From Eudromia elegans (taxonomy: Eukaryota; Chordata; Aves; Tinamiformes; Tinamidae): a stretch of 64,000 bases of DNA. Positions 25,541 to 37,900 of the stretch are shown here, in pieces. How positions within the stretch are numbered: the first letter of the stretch is position 1; the number at the start of each line of letters is the position of its first letter. Location of the stretch: contig PTEX01000147.1 of assembly GCA_003342815.1 (NCBI GenBank), positions 248,001 through 312,000 of the forward strand, given 5' to 3'. Below the pieces are notes generated by a model. It saw only the letters and a program-made list of their open reading frames with translations. It made no database searches and was not told the origin of the DNA. A program made the position numbers and the translations under genes.

Positions 25541-26384
25541 TTACATTTTTCTTAGTTAAACGGGAACCAAATAGATAATTTGGTAGATTGCTTGAAGGCC
25601 ACATTGTATGCAAACTCTGGAATCTGATTACTTAGCTATTTTAAAGTATTGACAGATATGAAAGACAATGAAGTGTTCTGATTTTTCTTATTGCGATATT
25701 TAAAATGGGAAAAACATGGGAGCAGGTTTCTCAGTCCCACTCTGCACTTCTGGGTTATTTAGCCTTACAGAGCACTTTACAGCTGTTTTATTTTACTTTT
25801 ATGGAAGAGAAAGATGAGAATGTTTACAATTAACTATAATCATTAGTAGTAACCAGGTAGCATCTTTCTGTCCTACTTCCCACCTGAAATATATTCATTT
25901 ATTCCTCTCTGATACAGAATATGAGTCCTGCCTTGCACATTCTTACTGACTTCGTTTTCATCACCCCTACATCACCCACTTTTGTAGACCTTGGTGATGG
26001 CTTTTAGGTGGCATGAGATACACTGTAAATCACAATAATTCTGAAATATCATAATTATTGTATATAATCTTTACAACAGATATTCATTAAAGCAGAAAGC
26101 AGCTAAGTAAAGCTTATTCACTTAGGTTTTGGAGGGCAGGATCATGTTTCAGAAGCAGATTCTTTTCGTTTCCAGTGTATTATTGTCTGCAACATCAAAT
26201 TGTCATCTATGCACAAAGTTATGTCTGTATTACCTGCATACCTGATATAATGACTTTGTGCACAGAAAGGTTTGGAGGTGAAAAATAGTGTTTTAATGAA
26301 CTAGGCATGCAAAGTAGCCATGCACTTTGGAGGTCCATTTAAGGCCCCTTTAAAAACCTGGCCTAGAGTTTCAGACGCTTTCTG

Positions 26385-26390
26385 AATAAA
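26385..26390 (+). terminator. NIBAN1: poly(A) signal AATAAA, middle
   Basis: Canonical hexamer in the NIBAN1 3'UTR; the downstream region is not clearly GT-rich, so it is the weakest of the three. Confidence 0.3.
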
Positions 26391-26856
26391 TGAAGTAGAG
26401 TCCAGGGCAGCTGAGATTAATTCTAAATACAGCAAGTAAGGACTGCAGAATTGCACCCATAACGAGATGGGAAGAAATAATGAAACCCCAAGAGTCCTGC
26501 CAAGTATTTTGTTGGCATTTAGCTGTGTGAAGGCTGTTATTTAATGCTTTCAAACAGTCGGTAATACTAACAGAGCCATGACACTAGAGGAATAGGCAAG
26601 AGTAGCTTGGAGTAGGGCCCCCCTTGTGTTCAAAGCATAAGGTTAACTCTTTTGGCCAAGAAAGGGCCGCTTTCTTCAGCGGAAGCTGTTCGGCACTGCT
26701 GTGGGCGAGCTGTGTCTCGTACACAGGGGGACAGTAGGGCCATGCTCGGGGAGCGATCTGAGGTACAGGCTCGGAGGGTTTTCCTGCACAGGCTCCAGGC
26801 GGGCTCGGCCCAGCGGCGCCTCCTGCACTAACTCTGTAACAACTGCTTGTAACGGC

Positions 26857-26862
26857 AATAAA
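26857..26862 (+). terminator. NIBAN1: poly(A) signal AATAAA with GT-rich downstream element, distal
   Basis: aacggcaataaagcag is followed 30-60 bases later by tgtttttgtttgtttgtctg, a good downstream element. It sits about 100 bases before the EDEM3 CpG island begins. Confidence 0.6.
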
Positions 26863-26960
26863 GCAGATCTTTCCTTCCACTGCTGGCCTCTTGGGGGTGT
26901 TTTTGTTTGTTTGTCTGTTTTTCTCCATTATTTTTGAAGAGTTAGGTACAAAGTGCTCAT

Positions 26961-26966
26961 CACGTG
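26961..26966. promoter_or_regulatory. CACGTG E-box (tCACGTGAc)
   Basis: The context TCACGTGAC is close to the CLEAR/TFEB and USF consensus GTCACGTGAC. It lies at the upstream edge of the CpG island. Confidence 0.4.
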
Positions 26967-27062
26967 ACGCGCGAAAGCCACTTTCTCTCCTCCCGTTAAC
27001 CGGGGACGTCCTCAGAGGGACACGATGGCCTCTCCTTCCCGCCAGTCCCTCAGCGGGTGGGA

Positions 27063-27077
27063 ACTACAGCCCCCAGC
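27063..27077 (+). promoter_or_regulatory. ZNF143/THAP11-type motif, forward
   Basis: ACTACAGCCCCCAGC matches 13 of 15 positions of ACTACAACTCCCAGC, the core promoter motif bound by ZNF143 and THAP11/HCF-1. Confidence 0.55.
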
Positions 27078-27118
27078 GGCCCCTGCGGCGGAGGGGGCCC
27101 AGGCTGCGCGGTGAGGGT

Positions 27119-27133
27119 GCTGGGAGTTGTAGT
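27119..27133 (-). promoter_or_regulatory. ZNF143/THAP11-type motif, reverse, perfect core
   Basis: GCTGGGAGTTGTAGT is the exact reverse complement of ACTACAACTCCCAGC. It faces the forward copy at 27063 with 41 bases between them. Confidence 0.7.
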
Positions 27134-27237
27134 CCGTGGCCGGCGCGCATGCGCCCAGCGCTGCGGCCGCGGCGGGGGGAGGGGGAGTGCCCCTCCCGTT
27201 GTCCACGTCGCACTCGCGCGAGGAGTGGCGTCGGGGT

Positions 27238-27243
27238 CACGTG
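27238..27243. promoter_or_regulatory. CACGTG E-box (GTCACGTGAg)
   Basis: Second CACGTG in the EDEM3 promoter; GTCACGTGAG matches 9 of 10 positions of the CLEAR consensus. Confidence 0.45.
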
Positions 27244-27289
27244 AGGCTCACGCACGGCGTTGGCGTGGGGGAGGATCCCACGCGTTTCC

Positions 27290-27294
27290 ATTGG
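27290..27294 (-). promoter_or_regulatory. inverted CCAAT box
   Basis: ATTGG in tccattggtccgg, 221 bases upstream of the start codon, a usual setting for NF-Y. It is not part of a proper ERSE (see rejected items). Confidence 0.4.
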
Positions 27295-27470
27295 TCCGGC
27301 TGGGCGGCGCGTGCGCGGTGTCCAGGCGCGGCCGGGCGGGCGGAAGTGGAGGCGCGAGGTGGTTTCCGTGGCTACGCAAGGAGGCGGCGGCTGGGCCGGG
27401 GCAAGGCCGGACCGGGCCGGGCGCGGCGCTTCGGGGCCGCCTGCGCGGCGAGGGGTGGGCGGAGAGCGGC

Positions 27471-27491
27471 ATGGGCCGGCACCGGGCCTAG
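27471..27491 (+). other. EDEM3: short uORF upstream of EDEM3 (6 codons)
   Basis: ATG at 27471 in strong context (G at -3 and G at +4) reads MGRHRA and stops with TAG at 27489-27491, 23 bases before the EDEM3 ATG. It would affect translation only if transcription starts upstream of it, which the sequence does not prove. Confidence 0.5.
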
Positions 27492-27514
27492 CGGGAGGGC
27501 AGGCGGCCGCCGCC

Positions 27515-27675
27515 ATGAGCGGAGCTGCTGGCGGCGAGCGGGGCTGCGCGCGGCCGGCGCCCCGCTGCAGGCGGCCCTGGCGGCTCCTGGCCCTCGGGCT
27601 CCTCTCGGCCTCCTCCGTGCTGGCGGCCGCCCCGGGCGCCGGAGCCATGAGCAAGGAGGAGAAGCGGCGGCTCGG
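27515..27675 (+). CDS. EDEM3: EDEM3 exon 1
   Basis: Encodes residues 1-54, starting [11 protein letters not shown] basic stretch (RCRRPWR) precedes the hydrophobic [18 protein letters not shown], a signal sequence. It ends [10 protein letters not shown] with 2 bases before donor gtgagc. An in-frame ATG at 27647 would lack the signal and is less likely to be the start. Confidence 0.93.
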
Positions 27676-30600
27676 GTGAGCGCGGCGGCGGGCAGGGCCT
27701 GGGCGGGCGGCGGGGCTCGTGCGGCCTGCGTGGGGGCGGCCGTGACCCCCTCGGGCCGCTGCGGTGACCGAAACGCGCGGCGGGCGTTGGGGCTCGTTAA
27801 AGAAAGATGAACGGGTGCCTTCTAGCGCAGAAGGTACATAACACCCCCGCGCTCGTGAATGTATCTGCTTGTAGGGAGTGCCCTCTTCTAGCAGGAGCAT
27901 TAGGACCACAGCCACAAGTGACAGAAACTACCTCTTGCTGCCTCGGCAGGGTGTTTCAAGGCAGGCACATAACCGAGTGTGTCATGATTTTGGTCCAGGA
28001 CTGGGACGGATCTGTCATCCTTGTTCAGGATGGAGATAGAGGAAGTCTGGTGGAGAAGCACTGGAGATTTGCTCAGTTACCAGTTATGAGATGTAAATCC
28101 TGGTTTAACTCTTAATAAAATAGTTATAGTTTTTTGGGTTTTTTTTCCACCTTGGATTCACTGCATATTTGGAATATACCTAGTATGTTCTCCTCAAGTA
28201 CTGCAGCAGGAGGTTAGCTTTATTTGCTGATTGGTTTTGAATGGTTGTGCCTTGTGCTCAGCATGTCCTCTGATACCCTAGCAATACACTACAAGCAGTG
28301 TTTTCCCACTGGCTGCATTTTGAGGGCTCAGAGCTGGGTCATTCATGAATAACAGCTGATAATTTATATGGATTTGTGTAATGGTAAGGTGAGGTCAGCC
28401 ACAGATACCTCCCAGAACAAGCTTTGTATGCATAGGTATGTATCTACAGAGAAACAGAAATTTTTATATACGTTAAATTACTGAGTATCATGTGCTAAAT
28501 TCAGTTGTGCAACTGCACCAGGCACTCTTGTGCAAAGCTCTGGGGTTTTGTCTGCTACAGCAGGTTGTAGAACTGCAGACTAGATATAGTCAGTAAAATG
28601 CCTGAGAAGAGCCTCACCAGATGTGATACAATGTTCCTTATATGATTTCCTTAATAGATTTGCTAAACTAAATTACTTTTTAAATTTCCAAGTCACTGAG
28701 CTGCATCAGATATTTGGAATGCACTTGTTTTTGCCTCTCGTTATGTTGAGTCTCATCTGCAGACATTGTGATTTGCTGATGTCCCTTTGCCAAGAGAAGA
28801 TTTTCTGACAGTTAGTATGATAGGAAGCAGAACTCTCTGGCACTCAAAAACCTTCCCAGATAACTAGTGCTATTTTACTATCTGCTGTATGCTGTAGTAG
28901 CATTTCTCACCTTGGCTGCTTTTCAAATACTTAAATGTATTTTATAATATACAAAGGTCATTTTTGATTTATTTGCCAAAGTTTCATATGTGAGGAAGAG
29001 GAATATGTTGTAACCCTTTTCCAAATCACACACAGGAGCTTATGTTCTGTCGATTGGTTTTAGTGTTGGTGATTACAAGAAGAAGGTAAATCTGTTTGCT
29101 GTTTTTGCCACGCCTGTTTTTGCTGAGCAAGGAACTTATCTCCATTTTTTTTCAGCTTTGATGTTTTGGTGACATCTACAGCTATTTAAGTGGAAGCACA
29201 GGAAGCTGAATTAGAGTTCCCACGTGTGAAGCAATTTCATGTTACTTGGAGAAATAGTCTTTTTTTTTTTTTTTTTTTTCCTGGAGTGAATGAAAGTAAC
29301 TGAATTGGGAGAAATTATTTTCCCTTATACCACTTAGTTGATCAGAGTGCATTAGTAGTGGACCTCTTACTGTTTTTTCAGAGCTATAGATTTCAGTGCA
29401 CCTAATGCTTGTGGTGTTAAAATGGCATGTGAAAGGAATATTAAGAGGCAGACTTAATTTATTTTGTTTTTCTGTTCTAGAAACCAAGTGTTGGAAATGT
29501 TTGACCATGCATATAGCAATTATATGGTAAGTAAAATACTGTTTAACTTTTTTCAGAATTGTTTGTTGACATAGGAGGGAGAGTGACCTACAGAACATGC
29601 TGAAAGAATAACAGGAGGGTGTGAGGGGGGGAAAACAAAATAAAATAAGAAAGAACATCTCTATATTGCTTCCAAGAAGAGCAATGGAAGTTCAGAATTG
29701 CCAGCCTAACTCTTGTTAATCTGTGCCTGGTCCTTTCTCAGCTTGGTTTGTGTTGCATCAGAACATGAGCAGGTTTCATCTTCAGTAAATGTTTTTGCTT
29801 TGAAATTCTAGACTGTCTCTGAAAAACCAAATTCAAATACGTAATAAACATCTCTGTAGTAAGATAAGTTAGATACAGTTTGGTAGTTCTTTAGCAAGCC
29901 AATTATGCCTGACACAAATAAAAAAGGGCCTTGATGTCATGTCTGTAGCACCTACCCTCTACTAAGTATGTGACCATCACGTGCTGGGCATCCTTGCCTT
30001 GCTGTGGAGTCTTTCCATGTGGCTTGTATTTTTGTTTGCTGTGAGACAGTTTGCAGTTTGTTTCAGGCATTGTTATGTTGTAGAATGTAATGAACCTTAA
30101 AATATTTTAGTTTACTTTAGATGTATTGCAGAATAAAGAACTGTTTTACCTAACATAGACGGACTTTCCTCAAGTGATAGTTACTTTCAAGTACACTATC
30201 AGCAATACATTTTCTGTATGCATGTGAGAAATACAAAATATTTGTTCTTGTTTATGTTAGCAGGTTTTCTTGTATTTTCTTTGCAGCTGTTACACCAGAA
30301 ACCTCTTTTTTTCTCTTTTTTTTTTTTCCAAGTTGCACCAGCTCCCACCTGACCAACTGCTGTCTTTTGAAAATATCTTGCCACATGTCCCAGTTTCTGC
30401 TTTGTGATTCAACTCTTGAGGCTTAGAAAGCTAGTGGAGCATGCGAGATGCTTATTTATAGTGTGTGTGAGTTAAAATTAATACATGGACAGCAAGGCTA
30501 TTTACTTTTTTTTTTACCTTTTTCTTTTGGCATCTTAATTTGACGTTAGGCTTCTTGATGATGACTTGAAGCTAGTTATTGGGAGCTGGTTCCTTCTAAG

Positions 30601-33600
30601 TGCTTAGTTTTATGTTTCCTACAACTATCTGAAGTAAAAACACGTACCGAGTTGGTATAGCTGGGTAAAAAGCTTTGTGAGGATAGAAGGAATTTTTTCA
30701 TAGAAACTTGATAGGTATCTTGCTATATTTTTAGGAAGAAAATTCTAGATGAATGGAAAGAACGACTTCAGGTATCCTGGAAACTCAGAAGCCAAAAGGA
30801 TATTTGCTTGCCACGTAGGCTGGAACAGTAATCAAACAGAAATGTGACTCGTTTGCTTAAAGCGAAAGAAAAGATTAGAGTGTGAGTCTTACTCCAGGAG
30901 TAAGAAAATTAAGTATCTTTTATGGTTGCTTTTGAAACAGACAGCTGATTTTCTGTTTCTTTTAATACCTATTTTAGACATGAGTAGCTAGAAGATTGAA
31001 AATTCATGTTTGCATGTAAGGGGGAAACTCTGGTCTCTATTTTCAGACCTTAACAGGAATTTTGAGCAGAAAGCTAGGGGGTTTGTTTGTTTGTTTGTTT
31101 GTTTTATTTTTGTTTTCCCTTGCTTTACTCTTCACCAAATATCCAATAAACAAGAGTTTCTTCTTTATTGTCAGAAACAATATTTGGAAATGTCTTTCAT
31201 GTTAGAAAATATTTCTTGATATCCAGCACTAATAGCAATGAGTCCTTTTTCTTTTCAAATGTGATGCTACTGTAGTCTTTATGGTCCTGACCTTAAGAAA
31301 TATGGTGATCCATTCTATCAGAATGTGTAGGAACTCCAGAATATATGTTGAGCAAGGTATAAATTTTTTTCAGAACTACTTTGATTGTAACATTTGTGCT
31401 GTGTTTTGTATTTAATATCTTTGTATTTCCTTTGAGATGAGTTGAACTGGAAATGTTCAGAGTTTAAGAAATCACTTGACCTCATATTCTTTGGTGCCAT
31501 AGATAGAGAATAAGTGAAGGTTTTTTTTTTTTTATTTAATGTTTCTAGTTCCTTTATGATATTAAGACTAAGCAAGTAATTAGAGTAAGAATTTTAAAGA
31601 CTTAAAAAATAGTCTCTGTTCTCCAGATTTTTTTACCATCTTTTTTTCCCCTTTATAATTAAGCAAGTCTGTTTAACTTTGACATTGCTTTTTCCTTGTA
31701 TTTCTTTGATCTGTTTCTTCTGAATACTTTTTGCAGATATTCAGAAATAACATTCTTCTGAATCTAAACTCTAGATTCTTGCTTTTGCAGTTGTTAAGAA
31801 CAAAAGGATTGTGCAAAGACCATAGTACTTGGCAGGGGAAGTGATAGGGAAACAAACCATCCCTTTCAAAAGGAATTGCTGTAAGAGATGTTTATTTATA
31901 GAAGAACATTCCTTCTGCTCTATCCTATATATGATACAAAATTTGTTTACTTGCTGGCTTTTTATTTAAAAAGTAGTAATGTCTCTCTCCTGAAAACTTT
32001 GTCCAATGCTTTTTTTTAAATGTCCAATACTTCCTTTCAGTGAACCGTGAAGATTCATCGAAATGTCTGTAACAGTTACAGCTTTATTCACCTGCTGTTC
32101 ATTTGTTTCCCTACAGGAACATGCCTATCCAGCTGATGAACTCATGCCTTTAACTTGTCGTGGACGAGTACGGGGTCAGGAACCGAGTCGAGGGGACGTA
32201 GACGATGCCTTGGGAAAGTTAGTAACTGAAACTGTTACTGTCTCTCATAAACATCAAAGAATCTTAGCACAATTTGCAGCCCACAGAATACTTGTATTCA
32301 TTTAAAGTCCGTGGGTTCTGTTATTTCAGACCTGGAAATGCTTGCTGTGATGGCTTGTAATACAAAATTATATATACATATATATATATATATATATTGT
32401 AGAAAGAGAGGGGGGTAGGCAAGGTGTGAATTTAAGTGCCTCTTTTTCTCCATAGTAAATTGCATGATCAAAGACAGAGTTGAATTACTATAAATGTGTT
32501 CGTAATTGATTTTTTGTAGGAAATGGTGCCCATATTTGCACAGTTTGTTTACAGAGTAAATACAAAGAGCTATTGATTATTTTTTTACATTGGTATTGCT
32601 GTTTAGTGCCCTTGAGCAGAAGAGTGATAATCAAAACCCGAGTACTTATTTTAAACTCTTTTTCTAATCCACTTTGTTATATTGTGCACGTTATTTCTGC
32701 TACATAGGAAAGTTCCTTAGTGTAGAGATTCCTATATAATCCTGTCATCCACTTAAAATTGCGTGATTTGACCATAGAAATAATGACTTCCTACTGAGAG
32801 ATGTGACAGGTGAGAAAGAAAACTAAAAAAATTGTATTTTTAATCCTGGTCCTGTATTCCTTTCAACAACCTTTATTTATATAATAACATAGCATCATCT
32901 GAATGAAAATATCTTTCTGACCCCTTAGATGCCTTGAGTAATGTATTTGCTGTGTATGTGCTTTTAAAATAGTAAATCATTTATCAAATGCCTTATGTAA
33001 TAGTTTTTCTTGTTACTTGACTCATCAGTTATGTTCTTCGCAATCACAGTGTGGTTAAAATCACAGGATGAGATGGCTCAGTCACCTCTGGGTCAGTNGA
33101 GGACTAGGGAGCATATATGTACACCAGTCTTCTCTATAACTACGCAATACATTTTCTATAGGTGTGCAATACATAATCTTCCTCAAATTGTGCGAGATAA
33201 AAAATTAGTAAGTCGTTCTCATAATGAAACAGAATGTTCTGTCTTAAAACTTAAGACAAAAGTGACAATACGTGACCACTTGAGTAGAATTTCTCATTCT
33301 TATGCACAGGCAACTATTTTCTACATAGTGTCTCAAGTATGGAGCACTTAATATCAAGTTCTTGACATCTGCTTACCATTCGGTGATTCCAGTAGTAACT
33401 ATTTCCAAAAACAAATCAATTTTAATAGAATTACCAGTGGATTCTATAAATTCTCTTCTAAGTGTTATGCTTTTCTTAACATAAGAGTGATCATATCAGA
33501 TTAGAGGCCTAGAGAAGAATACGTGGACAAGCCTTATAGTGATTCTTTTGTGGCAAATATATGGATCCAAGTGCATCTGAGCACAGGGTGATATCTCTTA

Positions 33601-34843
33601 AAAGCCACAAATTACTTTTAAATGCACAGGTTTTTGTTTAATCACTCTTAGAATGCAGGTAAGCATTTGGCTTTTCTAAGCCAAGACTACCTGTGGCAGT
33701 GAGTTCCCTGACTTGATGTTCTCTTTTATGGAAGTAGTTCTTTATTTTAAACCTGCCACCTGCTAGTGCTGGGTGGCAGTGAGTGATACTTACTGTGAGA
33801 AAAAATGAATAGCAGTTTCCCATTCATTTTCTTCATGTCATGTTCAACTTAAAAATCTTCATCAAGTGACACTTCAGCTGTCACTTTTGCAGACTGCAGT
33901 GCTCGCAAGTTTGCTCGTTCTGTGTGCAGAAGCCACTACACGCTGTCAGCCATTCATACTGCTCTTTTTTGCGTGTTCTTCTTTTCGGTTATAACCCACA
34001 GAGAAGTTCTTAACAAAATAGTAGCATTTTCTTTGTCCTTTCATCAATAATTCCAGCACTGAGGTTGCCTGTTTTCTCTTAATGTACGCCAAGCAGGCAT
34101 TTTACCTTAGCTGTGTTGCAACTGTTGATGAGCTTTCATCCTAGCAAAGAATCATTGAGTTTGTGTTAGTGTTTTGTTAGTGCTTGTGACAAATGGCAGG
34201 TTTTTTTTTTTAGTAGCTAATTGGAATAATTTTCCATAATGAATGATTCTTTGATCTTTCAAATTTTCAGTAAGAAAGAAAAGGAGTTGGATTAAAGGCC
34301 TTTGAACCATTCTCTTGGGTCATAATTCATTATGGTCAACTCCTGTTTTGGTCAGTAGTGAGAGGAAGATTCTTAATAAAAGCAGAGTGTTAATTTTGAT
34401 ATTAAACATGTACTCTATAAAACTTTTTAGTAGCTGGTGATGTGTGAGAATTAATTTATTTCCTCCACAGTATTTTAATTTCTAAACATACAAGCTTATA
34501 ATAATAAATATGTTCTAATTTTTATTTCATAGATTTTCCCTGACCTTGATTGATACCTTGGACACTCTTGTGGTAGGTTTAATCTATTGATAAAGTTAGC
34601 TAAAGCAAAGATAGTTTTCTGCTGTTCCGACTTCTTTCTGGTGTTCTATTTTGTTAAGCATTTTATTATATATAACACCATTTAATCGTACTTCACCTTT
34701 GATTTCTAGCCATCTGTTAAAAGTGGGTATTGCTTGTAAGAGCTTCCAAGTGCTGCAATGGTGGTTTTTGGAATTCATTGCAAAGAAAAAGCTAGAACAG
34801 TTCCTTGGTAGCTCATTGACTCATTGACATTTTCTCTCTCTCT

Positions 34844-34900
<57 letters not shown>

Positions 34901-37900
34901 CCTTGGACTCGACAACAAAATTAAAAGGTATGTGAGTTTGCCTCCTGTTACAATTTGCTGACCAGGCATTTTATAAAGCAATGTTGTCTTTATATAGTTT
35001 CTTCCTGAAAGAGAACACTTGTAAGACTTACAGGCAAACACCTCTTAATACTTGCAGAATTGTTTGTTTTTAAAGTGTACATACAAATGTGTTTGTGGAT
35101 ATATTTTTATGAACTTATATATTATAAAAAACTTAGCTTTCAAATTGTTTGCCAATAAATGTTGGCAAGTTACTCATGTTCTGTCTCCTATAAAGGAGTC
35201 CTATCAATAGTGAAGTAGGGGTTTTTTTGAAATTAAGAGTGATTTTTGGCCATTCCCTGTTCCTAGGATTTTCAAAACTTTTTAGATTTGTCTCCTGACA
35301 GTGCTGCTTTGGGGCATGAATCATATGATGCTCTTTCTCTGATGACTGATCTCTAATGTTGCCATGAGATGACCCATGACTCATCTGAAACAGACCTGCA
35401 GATGTTAAACTTGAAGCCTGTGACTTTATCAGATATTCTAATATATTATTGTGATTTATTTTTCTTAGAGCAAGATTAACATTTGTGCAGTTTAAAAGTG
35501 CTTGAAAAATAATTGAATGGGTCACAAAGATTTGTCGTGTAAAGTTTCTGTAACCAAAACAATGCTAGTGAGGAAGGAAATGTGAAGGAAGCAACCAAGC
35601 TGTGCTTCAGGCAAAGGGAGGAAACTGGTGGTAGCAGGAAGACTGCTCAGACAATTCATCTAGTTTAGGGTGAGGCTTCTGAGCCTGTGGATAGGAAACT
35701 TTTGTGAAATTGGAGTGATGTCAAAGCAGGCCAGTCTGTGGGCACTCCGCTGGCATAGATGAGACCTGTGGCCCCCTGAATCCCCTTGTGCTGCAAAGAG
35801 TTGAAGGGACAAACAAATCTCTGAGCATCCCTGAGCTGTTCTTTCCCAGGGATGTTATTCCTTGTCTACAGAGCTTGCTCTGTTACATGAGTCTCACAAG
35901 AAAAACAGAAATACTACCGTTTGTTTACAATAAGTCAGAGTATGTCCCTGCAGGGTACAAATATCAGTCGGAAACATCTTGAATGCTTTGTTTTTAATCC
36001 ATTGCTCTTGTTATATAATACTTGAGTGTGATTGTTAGCGGGATTGGATCTGAATACTGACTCATATTTCTTTTTCTAGGTGTTAAATAGAACCAAAGAG
36101 TTTGAAGAGGCTGTAAAAAAAGTAATAACAGATGTTAATTTAGATAATGACATAGTCGTATCAGTCTTTGAAACCAACATAAGAGTCCTTGGGTGAGTAA
36201 TCTCTATGATTTCAGAACTCTAAAAGATGTGCTTCCTGGGTAATGTCCTTAAGGAACACGTTTCTGTGCTATTTCACCTTGTTTGAAACACTTGTTCCTT
36301 TGACAGCATAATTCAACAGCTGCTGTAAGAAAGGCTTTAAAATATGAGGCAGAAATTGTCTGCCATCTATGCTTGCAAGCTTAGCTTTTTTGATTGGAAC
36401 ATGACTTTTTCCCCCTTTTCAATGATAGTGGTGGTTTATTTCCTAATAGAAATAGTTATACTTTCAATACTGGATTTAATAGATACAGTATTCTGTTAGT
36501 ATCCTATGTTATTTCAGGTTGAAAGGTGTCTCTGAAGGTCTGTAGTCTAATTATCTGCTGAAAGCAGGATCAGAGTAGGCTAATTTTAAGCTATTTTGAA
36601 CAGTTCTAGAGATGTTAGTTATTCTCAAATAACTGTGTGGATAAATCAGTGGTTCTTGTTTAGGACTCTGTCCTAAACAATAAAAATTATTTCCAAAATA
36701 CTGACAGCACACTGATAATGGTTGGAGCTGGATCCACTCACCATTTCTGAAAATTAGACCCATGCGAACATGGCATGGTTATTTACAGAGTATTTTTATG
36801 CACAGAATTTTAGAATATGCACTGCTGTTGAGGTGACTAAACTTACTGAGATGTGGATTATTTTGTTGTGTTTTCTTTCTCTTAGAGGTCTCTTAGGTGG
36901 GCATTCAGTAGCAATTATGCTGAAGGAGAAAGGTGAATTTATGCAGTGGTACAGCGGTGAGCTCCTGCACATGGCCAAGGAACTAGGCTACAAGCTTTTG
37001 CCTGCTTTTAATACCACTAGCGGTCTCCCTTATCCAAGAGTAAGTTCTGTGATCTCTGCAATTCAAAAATGCTTCTATAAGCAAAACTTTTACTTTGCTA
37101 TAATTTTGGTTTCGAAAATCACTTGTATATATTATGCATATGGAAAATCAAAGTCTGATAAACTACTATTTTGCGACACCTGAACATAAATTTTGAAGTG
37201 CAGTTTTGAGCTCTTTGAATCTCTGACTTTTCCAGCTCAGGCAACTCTAACATACATTGTTTGGGTAGATAGGAAAAGTGGGCATCTTGTCTATGAGATA
37301 TCTTTCTATGAATATCCTGCTCCTCCCTGCTATGTCCTACCAAGTAGCTCACAAGAATTGCCACGTTGTGGTACCTGTCTCTTGTTGAATCAGTGAAAGA
37401 TATCTTTGAAGCATGCACTTGTTAATTTAGCACAAAATAGCTTAATCTTCATGATCTCAATCCCAATATTTAAACAGGCAAAAATAACTGTAGAACTGCA
37501 GTTTAAAAATATTCCCCAAATATAAAATGTGTAATTGTAGTCAAACAAAGCGTGGTGCATTTTACTCTTTGTCCATTGACTTCTTGTGAGATTTTGCTTT
37601 CGGGGGAGTTTCCCCACACATTAACTTTAGGTGCAGTAAATCAGCATTTTTTTATTAAAAATTACTTGCAGCTAATAAAGTAATGATAATCTCTGCTTTT
37701 CTCTAGGTAAACTTGAAATTTGGTGTAAGGCATCCAGAAGCACGAACTGGAACAGAAACGGATACCTGCACAGCTTGTGCAGGTACCTTGATCCTTGAGT
37801 TTGCAGCTTTAAGCCGGTTCACAGGAACATCTGTATTCGAGGTTTGCTTTCTATGATCTCTTATTTGTTGGGATTAGGTTTGCATTAGTTTTCTGTTTAA

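Larger units (their letters stand above)
25035..26885 (+). other. NIBAN1: NIBAN1 3'UTR (probable extent)
   Basis: AT-rich non-coding sequence following the stop. AATAAA occurs at 25535-25540, 26385-26390 and 26857-26862. The last is followed by a T/G-rich stretch (26897-26925), which suits a distal cleavage site around 26880. A Pumilio-type TGTATATA lies at 26059-26066. Which end is used cannot be told from sequence. Confidence 0.6.
26950..27760 (+). promoter_or_regulatory. EDEM3: CpG island and EDEM3 promoter/first exon
   Basis: Base composition switches abruptly from AT-rich to strongly GC- and CpG-rich near 26960 and back near 27780. The island spans the EDEM3 start codon. Visible motifs are CACGTG at 26961 and 27238, two ZNF143-type sites at 27063 and 27119, an inverted CCAAT (ATTGG) at 27290 and an XBP1-like core (reverse CGACGTGGAC) at 27201-27210. 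No TATA box is visible. The transcription start is not determined. Confidence 0.8.

Noticed and set aside
27278..27294. CCACG ... ATTGG as an ER stress response element (ERSE)
   Set aside because: ERSE needs CCAAT-N9-CCACG on one strand. Here the CCACG is in the opposite orientation to the inverted CCAAT and the spacing is 7.
27064..27915. 283-codon open frame on the minus strand across the EDEM3 CpG island
   Set aside because: Stop codons are rare in GC-rich DNA; the composition is Pro/Arg/Ala without domain content and it overlaps EDEM3 exon 1.
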